Below, piece after piece: positions 34,588-47,290 of a DNA stretch of 64,000 nt. The DNA comes from Peromyscus leucopus (Eukaryota; Chordata; Mammalia; Rodentia; Cricetidae). A model generated the notes under the pieces. It saw nothing but the letters and a program-made list of their open reading frames with translations, ran no database searches and was not told where the DNA came from. The DNA is taken from positions 95,323,920-95,387,919 of the forward strand of contig NC_051083.1 of the NCBI RefSeq assembly GCF_004664715.2. The letters are read 5' to 3'. Position numbers and translations under genes: made by a program. The number at the start of each line of letters is the position of its first letter. Position 1 is the first letter of the stretch.

Positions 34588-36739
34588 TGATTTAGGGTTA
34601 AAAAGAGCACTAAACACAAGCCTGAGCTAGACAAGGGGAGTTCAAAGGAAATTTAGCAGGCTAGTTACTGGTGCAATGGTCATGGGGAAATGACTTCCTT
34701 GCACTACTAGAGTGGTAGGTATGTCCTCCTGTCTGTCCAAAATACCTAGTCTACTAGACACACTCCTCAGAGAGGTAGCTACTAGGATCCCGTTTTAAAT
34801 GCATAGCCACACACTAGACAACATGCATCTAAATCAACAAATCCCACACCCTATGGGCTTGCAAAGTTGCAAAGTGTGCTTTGATGAGAAACCACTGTAA
34901 GACAGTAGGTATGCTACAGAAGATTGCATGACTCTGCCTGCTACCCAGTTGTTACAAAGGCAATGCTATTTGTATACTATGCCTGAGATACTGCTCATTA
35001 ACCTTGGAATAACTCCTGTATCTTTTATCATAAAAGGTGAAGGAAAAGATCAAACAATCCCTGTACTCTGCAGCCTCCACAACCACGGACTTGTGGTTTC
35101 CTATAGCATTTCAAATAGATTACGGAGGTCATTTTAGCAAGCTTTGAAGAAAGCTGATACTGTTTTTGTATCCTAAGGTCTACAAAGCTAACCTCCTGTG
35201 ACAAGCTTCATGTGAGAGAAAAAAGTACTTAAAATCAACCAAATATGCTTGTGTTGGAAATGCAATTCAATATACAGAGCAGTATAGTAGCTAACAGAAT
35301 AGTTCCATGCTTTGTTTACATAGACTATGGTGGGACAACTATGACTACAAATTAGCATCACCCGAAGAATATCAACACCAAGCTTATAGCAACGAATTGA
35401 GATGCTAAATTTGGGAGCCAGAGGTCCGAATTATGAAAAGCATCCTAGAGGTTCTAATATATCTAAAATTAGTAAAAGCAATGGACTGTTCCTAAGGAAA
35501 GAATGTTTGGGTGCATCACACATTATTTCACTCAGTATCTTCAATAAAATGATAATACAGAATTATGGCTATCCTAACCTTTTATGTCATCTGATTAGGT
35601 ATCTTCATAGGTAGAGAAGGGAGATTCAGAGATGCTAAATGATCTGACAAGTTCACTCATTCAATCAGAAAATCAGGGCTAGAATATAGGGCTCCTATAT
35701 CTTGGGTTAGTATTCTTGATTGGGGGGGCATGGTGGCTACAGTCCCTTCTGCTTCTTAACTCTCCTAAAAATTCTTGACTTTTGGCATAGTCAAGTTCTT
35801 GTTTAGCGTTCTGTTCTCTTCATATTAGAGTGCCCCAAACTCAGATCTTTAGCTTCCTTTCTATCTATAATCTCTCCTTTGGTGACCACTTCTGCTATTA
35901 TGAATTGAAATTGCATATCTATGCCATAACTCTCAGATTTAAGGTTACAGTTCAGACCTCTCTCCTATATTTCAGACTTAAATAGTCAACTGCTTACTTC
36001 AATAACTTTATTTGCATGTTAAATTTCAACATACCCCAAATTGATCTTCACCCCACACCCCTTGTACCATCTCTAATAAGTATCCCTCATTGTTTTCTGA
36101 ATAGCTACTGTATTCTTCCAATTATTTAGACTACTGAGTCTCAGTCTCCTGAATTCTGTTTTCATGAACTCTCTTCACTACCCAACCCCAAGACACATCC
36201 TCCAGAAACAGATTAGAAACAGTTCAAAACAAGATGTCCACCTTTAGTGAACAAGAATACACAGAGATCCTTTAGGAAGTCTTCAGTAATCTCGTGTCTG
36301 GACTTTCTTGACAGTGGTAGCCTTTAGTATTCCTGCAAAAGCCCAAATACTTTCTGAGATATTGGTATGACACCAAGTGAAGGAAGGAAGGCAAAGTACA
36401 AAATCAATACTAGCAAAATAAAATAAAAACTAGTTTTTAAACACCCACAGGGCAGCAAGTCCCTGAAAGCAGAAAAGAATGCTAGTGTTCTGTTCTGAAA
36501 GGCATAGAGCCTTCTGGGAAAGAGACTGTATCTTTCTATCTTCTACCAAAATAAAACATTGAAACTCTTTTTTAAAATCTGCCTCTGAGTTGATACACTG
36601 CACTGTTTCCTGCTAGCTCGTCTATCCTGCCCTCTGTGTTCTTAGGCAGGCCGGTTAGAACTGACTGACTGACAGCAACTCTCTAAGATTACTGAGACTT
36701 GAAGCTTATTCTTGGGGAATCTCTTGCCTATGCTGCACA

Positions 36740-36842
<103 letters not shown>

Positions 36843-37182
36843 TGATGTGGGTATCCTCATAGCCACAAAGTTATAATGGAGAAAGGGCTTGAAGTTAAGA
36901 GAAAAGCCTAGCAGCAGTATTCAATTACAAATGGGATCTGTCACCATGGTCCACTGTCCATGAGAAGCCTTGGGGCCTATTTCACCCATTCTACTCCTTA
37001 GCAATGGAAATTTTCCCTTCACATAAGCCCAAAGTCCAAAGCATGCTCTGCTAGTTTCAATCACAAAAGTTCTCTAGTTGTATTTGCAGCAAATGATGAG
37101 AATAAGATGCAAAAGATGAAACAAGGGAAAACTGGACATGCTCCACAGCCCTGTTCTGGCTTCTCACAAAACTGTAAAGAAG

Positions 37183-37365
37183 TGTGGTGGTTTGAAAGAG
37201 AATGTCCCCCATAGGCTCAAATGTTTAAATATTTGGTCCTGAGTTGGTGGAACTGTTTGGGAAGAATTAGGAGGTGTGGCCTTGTTGGAGTGGGTGTGAC
37301 CTTGTTCAAGAAGATGGGTCAATGGGGTTGTGCTTTGAGATTTCAAAAGCCAACAGCAGGCTAAG

Positions 37366-37427
<62 letters not shown>

Positions 37428-37676
37428 TCTCTCTCTCTCCCTCTCTTCCTCTCTCTCTCTCCCTCTCTCTCTCCTCCCCTCTCCTCTCTCCTCCTTCTCT
37501 GGATCAGATGTAAGCTATCAGCTACTGATCCAGGACCATACCCACCTGCCAGTTGCCATGTTCCCCACTGTGATAGTCCCAACCTCACCCTCTTAAACTG
37601 CAAGCCCCATTAAACACTTTCTTCTATAAGTTGCCTTGGTCATGATGTTTTGTCACAGCAATAGAAAACTAAGACA
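37183..37676 (+). mobile_element. solo LTR, MaLR/ERVL-like, with internal CT expansion
   Basis: Begins TGTGGTGGTTTGAAAGAGAA and ends AACTAAGACA, so TG..CA ends. It is flanked by perfect 5-bp repeats AGAAG (37178-37182 and 37677-37681). The end resembles MaLR LTR ends ('gacta agaca'), and 5-bp duplications fit the ERVL/MaLR class. A CT tract at 37366-37495 interrupts the middle. No internal viral region is present. Confidence 0.8.
37366..37495 (+). repeat. (CT)n-rich low-complexity tract
   Basis: About 130 bp of CT units with CCT and TTC interruptions, inside the solo LTR. Confidence 0.95.
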
Positions 37677-38175
37677 AGAAGCAAGACAGAATTGGCAGGA
37701 ATACCAGTCAGACAGATGACTTTGCTGACATCATAGTCCAGAATTGGAAGACCAATGATGATCTGTGCTGCTGTTTTTGTTTACTGTGTAGGTCTGAACC
37801 TAAATGAATTGTAAACAAGTGGCAATTGAAACATATCATTGGATTTTATTTCCTGACTTTAGATAACTCTATTCTAAGCCTTTTAGAACTTCTAAAGATG
37901 AGAAGAAGGCCACAGTAAGGAGCTCTGAATTTGTTCAGCAGTTTATGCTGTTATTAAGTTGATTATCATCATTTCAGATTTGTTGTGCTTGAGATGGCCT
38001 CAAACTTGCTTCCAAGGAACTTGGTCCTCAGAAGTGTACATTAAAACCTACTTCCTCAAAAAGTCATTACTTTAATGACAAAATGGCAACATCAGTTTTG
38101 AACAGGAAGCTAGACACATGTAGAGATTTTAAATTTTTAAGTTAATTTAATTTCTGTTGTTAAAAAATGACACTT

Positions 38176-38333
38176 AGGCCAGGCAGTGGTGGTGTACACC
38201 TTTAATCCCAACACTAGGGAGGCAGAGGAAGGCAGATTTCTGAGTTCCAGGCCAGCCTCATCTACAGAGTGAGTTCCAGGACAGTAAGGGCTACACAGAG
38301 AAGCCCCGTCTCTCAAAACAAACAAACAAAAAA
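38176..38333 (+). mobile_element. B1 SINE
   Basis: 'ccaggcagtggtggtgtaca', 'gttccaggccagcctcatct'. The flanks AAAAAATGACACTTA and AAAAAATGGTACTTA look like a diverged target duplication. This copy has the older mouse-like 'acagtaagggctacacagag' tail. Confidence 0.92.
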
Positions 38334-39499
38334 TGGTACTTACAGTAATTCATGATCACAACCCTTGGACTTAGCCAAAAGCTGGATTAAAAAACATTTG
38401 TTTGGTATGATGCTCATGAACACAATACTCTTATTTTACAGAGAGTAAGGTAGACAGACAACTCACTTCAAAGTTTTGGAAATCTTTCTTTATACCCTGT
38501 CTGCTGGGCTTCTTTCTGGGATGCTCCAAGCCTAACTAGCTCCCCTTCAGCTTAGCATCCCCCTGCCAAGCACACATATTTGGGACAATGGAAGACAATA
38601 GGTATATGGATCATCCTAGGAAATCTGGAAGATTCTCTTTGCTTAAGGCCACACGTGGGGAAAATATCCAAAATGTGTGTTCCAGCAATACATGACTGTA
38701 GCCAACAGAATTTCATTTAAAACAAACATCAGAGTACAATAAAAAAAAGGGGAGAATTTAGGCACCAAAACCTAATTTCAGAAGTCTATTTTGTGCCCAA
38801 GTATAGAGGTACATAGTAATAATCCTTGCTCAATCATCCTGAGACCAAATTAGGAAGTTTGTTAGTGATCTCCCACCCCTAAATCTCTCTATTCTGATTT
38901 ACTGTTCTCTTCTCACAGATCCTTGTAAAGTCTCACTACCTCCTACATCCAAGTAAAACAATCCAATAAACATGTTCAGATCAAAATATTTGCCACTTGG
39001 TTCTGTTACTTCCTTTAGTGAAGAATGAGCACTAGCTATTAGCTGAATGTAAAAAACTACAGTGAGGCTGATGTGTGCTTCCATGGTCAGGTTTAGCAAT
39101 CTTTGGTGGATCTCAAGACTGTCACTTGTCTTGACCTTGAGAAAACTGCTTCGAGCTTTAATATCCTTACACATAAAATAAAGATGCTAGTGTGTACTTT
39201 GTGAATTAGCTTGAGGATGCAATGGGATCATTTATGTAAACTCCTTAGTACAGAGTAAACACTAAATACACAATGCCTGCTATTGTTTGTATTTAGGAAG
39301 AGGAGTTCCTGTCCCTGGTAACATCATCCTGTAAATGTGGTGGTTATGCCCTTATTCCAGTCTTGAATCTATGACCAGTTGTAGTCTAAATGTCCCCAAA
39401 TTTTAAAACCATTCCTTCTTACTGGGACAAAGATCTATTTATATTTTGTTTTCCATTATATCCCTTGATGAGTTCCTGAGTTGTAGTAATAACTACTTT

Positions 39500-39720
39500 A
39501 TTAATAATAATGGCTAACATTTATTGAGGGGTTATTAGGTGCCAGGCAAATCCATTAGTGTCTTGACTCATTTGAATCACACAATTCTGTGAAGGGGTAC
39601 CATTACTATGTGCAATTTAAAATGACGAGAAGCTACAGAGTTTAAGTATATTCAAGGTAGCCTCTTTGAAGCTTTTAACCAATGTTCTATGTCTGAGCTC
39701 AATAAATATTTGTTGAATTA
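39500..39720 (-). repeat. MIR SINE
   Basis: 'ggctaacatttattgagggg', 'gtgccaggcaaatccattag', 'tgactcatttgaatcacaca' follow reversed MIR for over 150 bp. Confidence 0.7.
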
Positions 39721-40162
39721 ATTACAGAGCTGTAGTAAACAATGCAAATGAATATTATATGTACCCTTTTGTAAATTCTTTTGTCCTTCATGTTTTGTCC
39801 ATAGCTTCCTGGTATAGGGAGAAGAAAGAACAGACCATTAGTGTTTCATAATTAGCAATATCAAAGTCCTCTGCAAACCTGAGCCAGAGACCATGAAGAA
39901 AGGAGGTGGCTGTAGGAGTGGTAACTGATTTTGCAGAGTGGAGGCCAATCAAACTAATGTATCTTCAGAGGAAAGTATTGATAAGCAGCAAGCAACTAGG
40001 CTTTCTTAGGATACTGGAAAGGGTTAGTAGTTAGAGGAGCTCAGCACTGTGCTAGTGGGGGTGAGGGTGAGCATTTAGGAGAGAAAAGTCTTTGGATATC
40101 TGAGGGAGGGATACTTAGACATCTCCCTGTCCTGACATCCACTGAGAAGAGAAAAGACCTCT

Positions 40163-40184
40163 AAAAAAAAAAAAAAAAAAAAAA
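40163..40184 (+). repeat. poly(A) run
   Basis: About 20 A. No element body recognised. Confidence 0.85.
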
Positions 40185-41075
40185 CAGAAATGCATTATGT
40201 TCATTCACAGCAACTACAGAAACAAAACAATAGAAACCAAGAAACCGGGAATTGAGATGGGGCACCAAAATCAGTGATGAAGTTCAAGTCTTCATGAAGC
40301 TGAAAATGAGAATCTCAGACTTTTTCACACCAATTTGTGCCCCGATTCCGGCAGTCAAGGTTAAGAAGTCTCTACTCTGAAGACAGTCATCGACTCAAGG
40401 GTCAAAACTGCACAGATATCAACTAAAACCAACAAACCAAACAAACAAAGTAAAATGAGACAACAGGTGACTAGCCAACTGCTCTCTGCAGAAGCCCACT
40501 AGGTAACACACCTACCTTCAAATCTGCTGTTTCGAGCTCCATTCTTAACTATAAGCAGATGTTCAGATTGCCAGATATTCAAGCAAAACTTCTAACAGTA
40601 AATACAATGATTGAAACAAAGAAACATGAAAAATGAGGAACTAAGGGGAAAAAAAACAGAAGTGGACATCAAAGAAACTATGATATTTCCAAAGAAATAA
40701 GAGCTCTCCTTTTCCTTGAGTTCCATATTCACAAATTCAACCAAATGCAGATCTCAACAATACAACACACATATTTGCATGCATATAAATATATATTCAT
40801 ATATTTCCTTGTATATATACTTGAGAAGAACATGTATATACTTGAAACTTTTTCTGTTATTCCCCATATAGTATAAGACATAAGTAGCACTTACATTGTA
40901 TTAGAAATCACAAATCATCTAAAGTTGATTCAGAGCATGTGGGAGAAAGAGCATAGGCTATCTACAAATGCTATAGCACTTTATATAAAGGGCTTGAGAA
41001 TGCATGGACTTCGATATGTGGGGGAGATTCTGAAACCAATGTTGCATAAATACTGAAGGACAAATGTAGTCTGTC

Positions 41076-41594
41076 TGTAGTGATATATTGTGTACCCTAA
41101 TAAGATTTGCCTGAAGATCACAGAACAGAACAATCCACTAAATTAAAAATAGATGCCAGGAAGTGGTCGCACACACCTTTAATCCTATCACTCAGGAGGC
41201 AGAGATCCATTTGGATCTCTGTGAGTTCAAAGCCACCCTGGATTACATGAAATTGATTCAATCTGGGAGAGAAAACAGAGAAACAGAGGCAGGCAATGGT
41301 GTCACACACTTTTAATCCCAGTACTTGGGAATCACATGCCTTTAATCCCATTACTAGGAAGGAAGTAATATGGCTGGGTGGAGGAAGGTATATAAGGTGT
41401 GAGGAGACAGGAACTAAGCCTTTTTCAGCTGGAGACCTTTTGTCTGAGGACTCAGAGACATTCAATCAGAGGATTCATGGAGTTGGTGAGGTGACATGTG
41501 GCTTGTTCCTTTGTCTCTCTGATCTCTCAGCATTTACCCCAATATCTGGCTCCAGGATTTTTATTAAAAGGCCATTTTAGCAATTTGTGTTACA
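41076..41594 (+). mobile_element. solo LTR-like element, copy 3
   Basis: Starts TGTAGTGATATATTGTG and ends GTGTTACA. Flanking 6-mers TCTGTC (41070-41075) and TTTGTC (41595-41600) differ at one base. It carries GGTATATAAGG at 41388-41398 and two B1-like blocks at about 41152-41245 and 41288-41360. Compared with copies 1 and 2 it lacks about 16 bases near its start. Confidence 0.78.
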
Positions 41595-41759
41595 TTTGTC
41601 CTTGATGAAAAAGGACACCAATAAAATAGAATGGACTCTTAGAAATTAAAAATGCTGTAAGTAAGCATTTTGTAAAAAGAATCGGTAAAAGACTAAGAGC
41701 ACAAAGTTCAGGAATTCAATAAGGTAAACTAAATCAAAGATATGGAACATATAAGAGAG

Positions 41760-42260
41760 TAATAAAACTATTAAAAGATCAGTCCAGCATAGAGAGCAAG
41801 CAGAGGAAATGTTTACACAAAAGATACTTGCACCTCCATGTTTATTTCAGCACTATTCAGAGTAGGCAGAAGAAGAAGGCAACCCAGATGCATCGTCTCA
41901 GCAGATGAATGGATGAAGAAAAGAAAGTGTAAGGAACACTCACCTGTTAAAGGTAAAATGTTGTCATTTGCAGCAATATGAACTAGAAAACCTTATTCTT
42001 GGCAAAAAAAAAAGAAGCAGAAATACAAATACCATATGTCCTCATTTATTTAAGGAAAATAATAAATCAACTTGTAAGAGTACAGAACAGTACAGGGATC
42101 TCTAAAGAAAAGAAAAGATGAAAGCGAGAGGGGACAAATAAATGAAGAGGGAACTGGGAAGAGGGGAAAAGTGTGGATGGACATCATGGATGCATGATGG
42201 ATGTGTATATGGAAATACTAGCTTGAATTCTATTTATTTTCCAAATATGCATTAATAATT
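41760..42260 (+). mobile_element. old L1 fragment (ORF2 end / 3' region)
   Basis: 'cacctccatgtttatttcag', 'cactattcagagtaggcaga' and 'gaatggatgaagaaaagaaa' match the conserved L1 stretch near the end of ORF2. It is full of changes and has no usable frame. Confidence 0.7.
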
Positions 42261-42309
42261 ATAATAAAAGTAGAACTAAAACTAATCATTTAAGTGTTAC
42301 TTATTTATT

Positions 42310-42530
42310 GCTGTTTTGTGATTTAATTTATTAGTTTGTTTCAGACAGGGTCTCATGTATCTCATGCTGATCTCAAATTCTCTGTGTAACCAAGAATAAC
42401 TTTAAACTTCTGATCCTCCTGCCTCTACCTCCTTAAGTGCTGGGATTATTGGAATGCAGGACTGGGGGTTAAACCCAGGGCTTCTTGCACACTAGATAAG
42501 GATTCTACCAACTGAGCTACATCCCCAGGT
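42310..42530 (-). mobile_element. B4 SINE
   Basis: A B1-like part ('gacagggtctcatgtatctc', 'taagtgctgggattattgga') is followed by an ID-like part ('ttctaccaactgagctacat'), which is the B4 layout. Confidence 0.75.
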
Positions 42531-42789
42531 TCTCATCACTTATTTAGATAAAAGATTTCAATACTTTTAATATAAAAGAAGCTCAATCTAGAAAATCTTC
42601 CCTATCTAATTGTCTTCCTAGAGCTAATTAAAACAAAATTATTGAAAATAATATCAAGTAAATAATATAAGGAAATCTCCCAGGAAGAATGGGCTTCTAG
42701 ATCAAAAAGGTCTACCAAAGGAAAAGTATAAGATGTGTTAAAGACTCATACACCATCATATTCCATAGCATTAGAAATAAAGATAAGTA

Positions 42790-42880
42790 AAGCTGAAGAT
42801 TCAGCTCAGTGGTAAAGTTCTAGTGTGAGTCCCTAAATTCAATCCCCAGTAACTCCCCATTCCCATGAAAAGAAAGTAAA
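42790..42880 (+). mobile_element. ID-type SINE fragment
   Basis: 'attcagctcagtggtaaagt' and 'ttcaatccccagtaactccc' are the tRNA-derived head. Confidence 0.6.
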
Positions 42881-43663
42881 CTTCAAAGGACTGAGGGAAA
42901 TGATGTTTTCACCAAGACTGATACAGTAAAGATAGACTAAAGAGTTTCCCAACATGCAAAATGTTAAGTATTTACCACACATGCCCTTTTCAGAGGCTAG
43001 TAGATGTGCTCAACAAAATAAATGAGAGAACAAATCAAGAAAAACAGGAGTCATTCGAGTTACGAACTGCAGTGAATCCAGTCCAGAAGAGAGGAAAAAG
43101 GAATTTGTAAGGTGAAAATGGAGAATTCAGACAAATAGTTGTGTGGCACTCTTAAAAACCATAAGCTTAGATGGGACTAGAAGGCAAGGAGCCTCAAGGA
43201 AAACAAAGTTGATAAGGGATTTTACGGGTTTTATCATGTATAAAATTGTTTTGAGAGGATTTTACAGTCTTAGCAGGAAGCGTAGAATGACTTAGAGATG
43301 CAAATGAAAGGAAGTTTATTTTGTGTATAAGGTAAACTTACTGGTATTGTTGGAACACATGTCCTAAAGAAACTTGTGATTTCTGCAATATCATAACTGA
43401 ATGATACTGAGATGGATACTTTATTTAAAATACTGCTGGATGTAGTAGCCACTAACAGAAATAAGAGGATCAGGAGTCCACAGCCATCTGTCTTGGCTAC
43501 ATAATAAATTTAAGGTATGTTGGGATTCATGAGACCCTGTAAGAGAGAGAGAGACAGAGACAGAGAGAGAAACATACTTATATTTAACTAAAAGGAGTTA
43601 AATGTGACATTATCATATTGAGGATTGGAATCAGGATAAGAAAGTGAAAAAAAAAAAAAAAAA

Positions 43664-43816
43664 CAGGCGGTGGTGGTGCACGCCTTTAATCCCAGCACTC
43701 AGGAGCCAGAGCCAGGTGGATCTCTGTGAGTTCGAGGCCAGCCTGGTCTACAGAGTGAGTTCCAGGACAGGCACCAAAACTACCCAGAGAAACCCTGTCT
43801 CAAAAAAACAAAAAAT
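43664..43816 (+). mobile_element. B1 SINE, young cricetid type
   Basis: 'ggcggtggtggtgcacgcct', 'gttcgaggccagcctggtct', 'aggcaccaaaactacccaga'. Confidence 0.96.
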
Positions 43817-43817
43817 A

Positions 43818-43967
43818 TGGGGGTGGGAGATGGCTCAACAGTTAAGAGAGCATACTGCTATTTCAAACAACCGTGTCAGGTAGCCAGTAACTCCAGCCCA
43901 TGGGGTCCAACTCCCTATTCTGAACTGTGTGGACTCCTGTACTCACATGTACATACTCATATACTCT

Positions 43968-43970
<3 letters not shown>
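43818..43970 (+). mobile_element. B3/B2 SINE
   Basis: 'gggagatggctcaacagtta', 'agtaactccagcccatgggg'. It abuts the B1 and ends in the CA microsatellite. Confidence 0.75.

Positions 43971-44023
<53 letters not shown>
43971..44023 (+). repeat. (AC)n microsatellite
   Basis: About 26 perfect AC units. Confidence 0.97.
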
Positions 44024-44026
<3 letters not shown>

Positions 44027-44349
44027 GTATGATCTTTATAATAATATAGATGCCTACAAGAAAAAAGCCCCTAAACCACATGACAGTAAATACTTCTGAT
44101 GAAGGGGAAGACGGAAACTTCAGAACAGCCTTTTTGTTTCTATAAACATTTCAGCACTTCCTGACTTTGAAATTGACATGTATCCATCTCTTTGATAGTG
44201 TATTTGCTTGGCTTTAGTCTTTATATTTTATCTTTTAAATGAGGCAAGAAATAAATTGTGTTTGAAACCTTTGCTATAGGTAATGAAGCTTATGTAGAGA
44301 AATTTCAAGTTCATTGAAAGCTATTAGGCAAAATAATATATCCACATTT

Positions 44350-44564
44350 TAAAGACATTTATTTGGCTTATGTGTATGTGTGTAATCTGCATGGGTAAAT
44401 GTGTGTCACATGCATGTAGGAGCCCACAGAGGCCAAAAAGGGCGTCATATTCCATGGAACTGGAATTATAGAAGGCTATAAGCCATCATGTGGCTTCTGG
44501 GAACCAAACCCAGGTCCTCTGCAAGAGCAGCAATGCTCTTATCTACTAAGTCATCTCTCCTGCC
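44350..44564 (-). mobile_element. B3 SINE
   Basis: 'tggaactggaattatagaag', 'gggaaccaaacccaggtcct', 'taagtcatctctcctgcc'. Confidence 0.85.
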
Positions 44565-45207
44565 TCTACATCCCTACTTTTTAATCAATTATATTATTTT
44601 AAGTATGAGTTATATCTAATACACTTGCTAATCCAGAACCCATTTGTTCACTCATTTATTTTTTCCCTGTGTTCATGTAAGCCTCATGTAGACAGGAGTA
44701 AGTAATATGCAGGTAAATGTTTAACAATGAATCTATAGCTACAATAAAAGCTTCCTTTGTAGTGTTTTCAAGTTCTGTTCCTGTACATGTTCTTTCCATG
44801 CCTGATTTCAAGCTACCAAAATGATTGCACCTATTTGCACCTATTTGGCTTTGGTGAACTGGTTCCAACATAGCACTGAGAGAAACTGTTCCTGTCTTTT
44901 CCCCTGTTTTCTCTCTCTGAACTTAATCGCAGTGCTTAGTGCATGGTGACTGTTCAATAAACAGCAGTTCACCTGTTGATTGAAAAAGAACAAACAACGT
45001 AAGCCCAGATATAGACCAATGTTGAATGAATGCAATCTGTCTGAGAAAACCATTTAAAATTCTCAAAGCCAAATAATGTCGACCACTGAAAATATTGAAA
45101 GACCCTCTGCTAATAATCAGAAAACTTTGAGAGAATGAGAAGCTGTATAAAGTCATTGCTCTTTGTGACTAAAAAGGTTCCATTGTGTATCTATACTACA
45201 ACTTCTT

Positions 45208-45382
45208 TTTTTTGTTTGTTTGTTTTTTGTTTTTTGTTTTTCGAGACAGGGTTTCTCTGTGTAGCTTTGCGCCTGTCCTGGAACTCACTTGGTAGTCCAG
45301 GCTGGCCTCGAACTCACAGGGATCCGCCTGCCTCTGCCTCCCAAGTGCTGGGATTAAAGGCGTGCACCACCACCGCCCGGCC
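45208..45382 (-). mobile_element. B1 SINE with target duplication
   Basis: Near-consensus: 'gagacagggtttctctgtgt', 'gcctgtcctggaactcactt', ending CCGCCCGGC. The flanks ACTACAACTTCTT (45195-45207) and ACTACGACTTCTT (45383-45395) differ at one base. Confidence 0.96.
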
Positions 45383-45600
45383 ACTACGACTTCTTTATGC
45401 ATTCATCTGTTGATGGACACCTGAGCTATGAAATCATGTTTAGAGATTTTGTGAGAGCAGAAGGGCAACTGTCTACGGGGGACAAAGGGAATGAATGAGA
45501 GAGGGAAGGATGGGAGAGAACAAGATGAGGGATCTGCTCAAAGCTATTCTATACCTGAATGGAAAGAACCTTCTGGAGCCTGATCAGACAAATGTACTTC

Positions 45601-45670
45601 TTTGGTTTTTTGGGATAGGGTTTCTCTGTGTAGCTTTGGAGCCTGTCCTGGAACTCACTCTGTAGACCAG
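45601..45670 (-). mobile_element. 5'-truncated B1 SINE
   Basis: Only the 3' half is present ('gatagggtttctctgtgtag' to 'actctgtagaccag'). The short flank CAGACAAA occurs on both sides, so this may have inserted already truncated. Confidence 0.8.
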
Positions 45671-45719
45671 ACAAACATTTTAAATTGAATTTTAAAAATG
45701 TAAAAGCTTTTAAAAATTA

Positions 45720-45877
45720 GCCAGGCCGTGGTAGTGCATGCCTTTAATCCCAGCACTCGAGAGGCAGAGGCAGGTGGATCTCTGTGAGTTCGAGGCCAGC
45801 CTGCTCTACAGAGCGAGTTCCAGGACAGGCACCAAAGTTACACAGAAAAAACCTGTCTCAAAAACAAATATCCAAAA
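45720..45877 (+). mobile_element. B1 SINE with target duplication
   Basis: 'gccgtggtagtgcatgcctt', 'gttcgaggccagcctgctct', 'aggcaccaaagttacacaga'. The 17-bp flanks 45703-45719 and 45878-45894 differ at one base. Confidence 0.96.
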
Positions 45878-46009
45878 AAAGCCTTTAAAAATTAAAACAA
45901 AGCAAATACAGATAGCTGAAGTTAGACTGTAAGATGATGCTGTGTCACCATCAATCAATACCAAAGGAGAAAAAGGATAAATGAAGACAAGACAGAGCCA
46001 AGCATCCAG

Positions 46010-46140
46010 CTATTCAGTTTATACATGCTACTTAGTTTAATCATCACAATAATCCCAAGACACAGGCCTCCCCATTTTACAGATGGGGAAACTAAGAGTC
46101 ATAAACTCCAAGCAATTTTCTCAAAACAGTAAGGATGAAA
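46010..46140 (-). repeat. MIR SINE
   Basis: 'ccccattttacagatgggga' and 'aactaagagtcataaactcc' are the reversed MIR core. Confidence 0.7.
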
Positions 46141-46156
46141 TCTAGCTTTCATGTTT

Positions 46157-46926
46157 TTATATATATTTTTTATTTTATAATTAACTTAATTTCACATATC
46201 AGCCAGATTTCCCCGTCCTCCCTCCTCCTACCCCCTAGCCCTCCCCCCCAATCCACCCCCATTCCCATCTCCTCCAAGGCAAGGTCTCCCCTAGGGAGTC
46301 AGCCCAGCCTGGTAGACTCAGCCTAGGCAGGTCCTGTCCCCTCCTCCCTACTCCAAGGTTGAGCAAAGTGTCCCAGCATAGGCCCCAGGCTCCAAAAAGC
46401 CAGCTCATGCACTGAGGACAGGTCCCAGCTCTACTGCCTGGGGGCCTCCCAAACAGTTCAAGCTAATCAACTGTCTCACTTATCCAGAGGGCCTCATCCA
46501 GTTCCATAGGAGCTTCTCAGCCATTGGTTCACAGTTGATGAGTTTCCATTAGTTTGGCTATTTGTCCCTGTGATTTTTCCAATCATGGTCTCAATATCTC
46601 TCGCTCATACAATCCCTCCTCTCTCTCACCGATTGGTCTCCCCAAGCTCCACCTGGGGCTCCCCGTGGATCTCTGCATCTGCTTCCATCAGACACTGGAT
46701 GAGAGTTCTATCATGACAGCCAGGGTGTTCAGTCATCCGATCAGCAGAGCAGGTCAACTCAGGCACTCTCTCGACCATTGCCAGTAGTCTATAGTGAAGG
46801 TATCTTTGTGAATTTCTGGGACCTCTCTAGCACTCTGCTTCTTCCTATTCCCCTGGGGACTTCATTCATCATGGTATCTCCCTCTCTGTTCTCCCACTCT
46901 GCTCCTGATCCAGCTGGGACCTCCCG
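46157..46926 (-). mobile_element. rodent L1 3' UTR, 5'-truncated
   Basis: About 770 bp that read on the minus strand as a rodent L1 3' UTR ending in an A-rich tail. The TCATGTTTT 9-mers at both ends (46149-46157 and 46927-46935) could be its target duplication. It is homologous to 48275-48930 on the other strand. Confidence 0.75.
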
Positions 46927-47137
46927 TCATGTTTTCATTTTTTGCTTACTTTTAACTGACATATTAAAATACAAAATTATACATGCTAATGAGATACCCA
47001 GTGATGGTTTTATACATGTTTACCTTCTATAATGTCTTTAAACATTATAGCATTTATGAGATAACTAACATAAATAAGGAATCATTCATATAATCTATCA
47101 TTTAAAAATGAAAATTTTTTTTTAAATTCTTTCTTCT

Positions 47138-47290
47138 AGCGGGGCGGTGGTGGCACACGCCTTTAATCCCAGTACTCGGGAGCCAGAGCCAGGTGGATCT
47201 CTGTGAGTTCGAGGCCAGCCTGGTCTACAGAGTCAGATCCAGGACAGGAACCAAAACTACACAGAGAAACCCTGTTTTGAAAAAAAAAAA
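47138..47290 (+). mobile_element. B1 SINE with perfect target duplication
   Basis: 'gggcggtggtggcacacgcc' to 'aaaccctgttttgaaaaaaa'. The 14-bp direct repeats AAATTCTTTCTTCT (47124-47137 and 47288-47301) are identical, so this is a recent insertion. Confidence 0.97.

Noticed and set aside
41118..41580. Open frames of 115 and 94 residues
   Set aside because: Both lie within the LTR-like element and its B1 blocks; the peptides are typical SINE translations.
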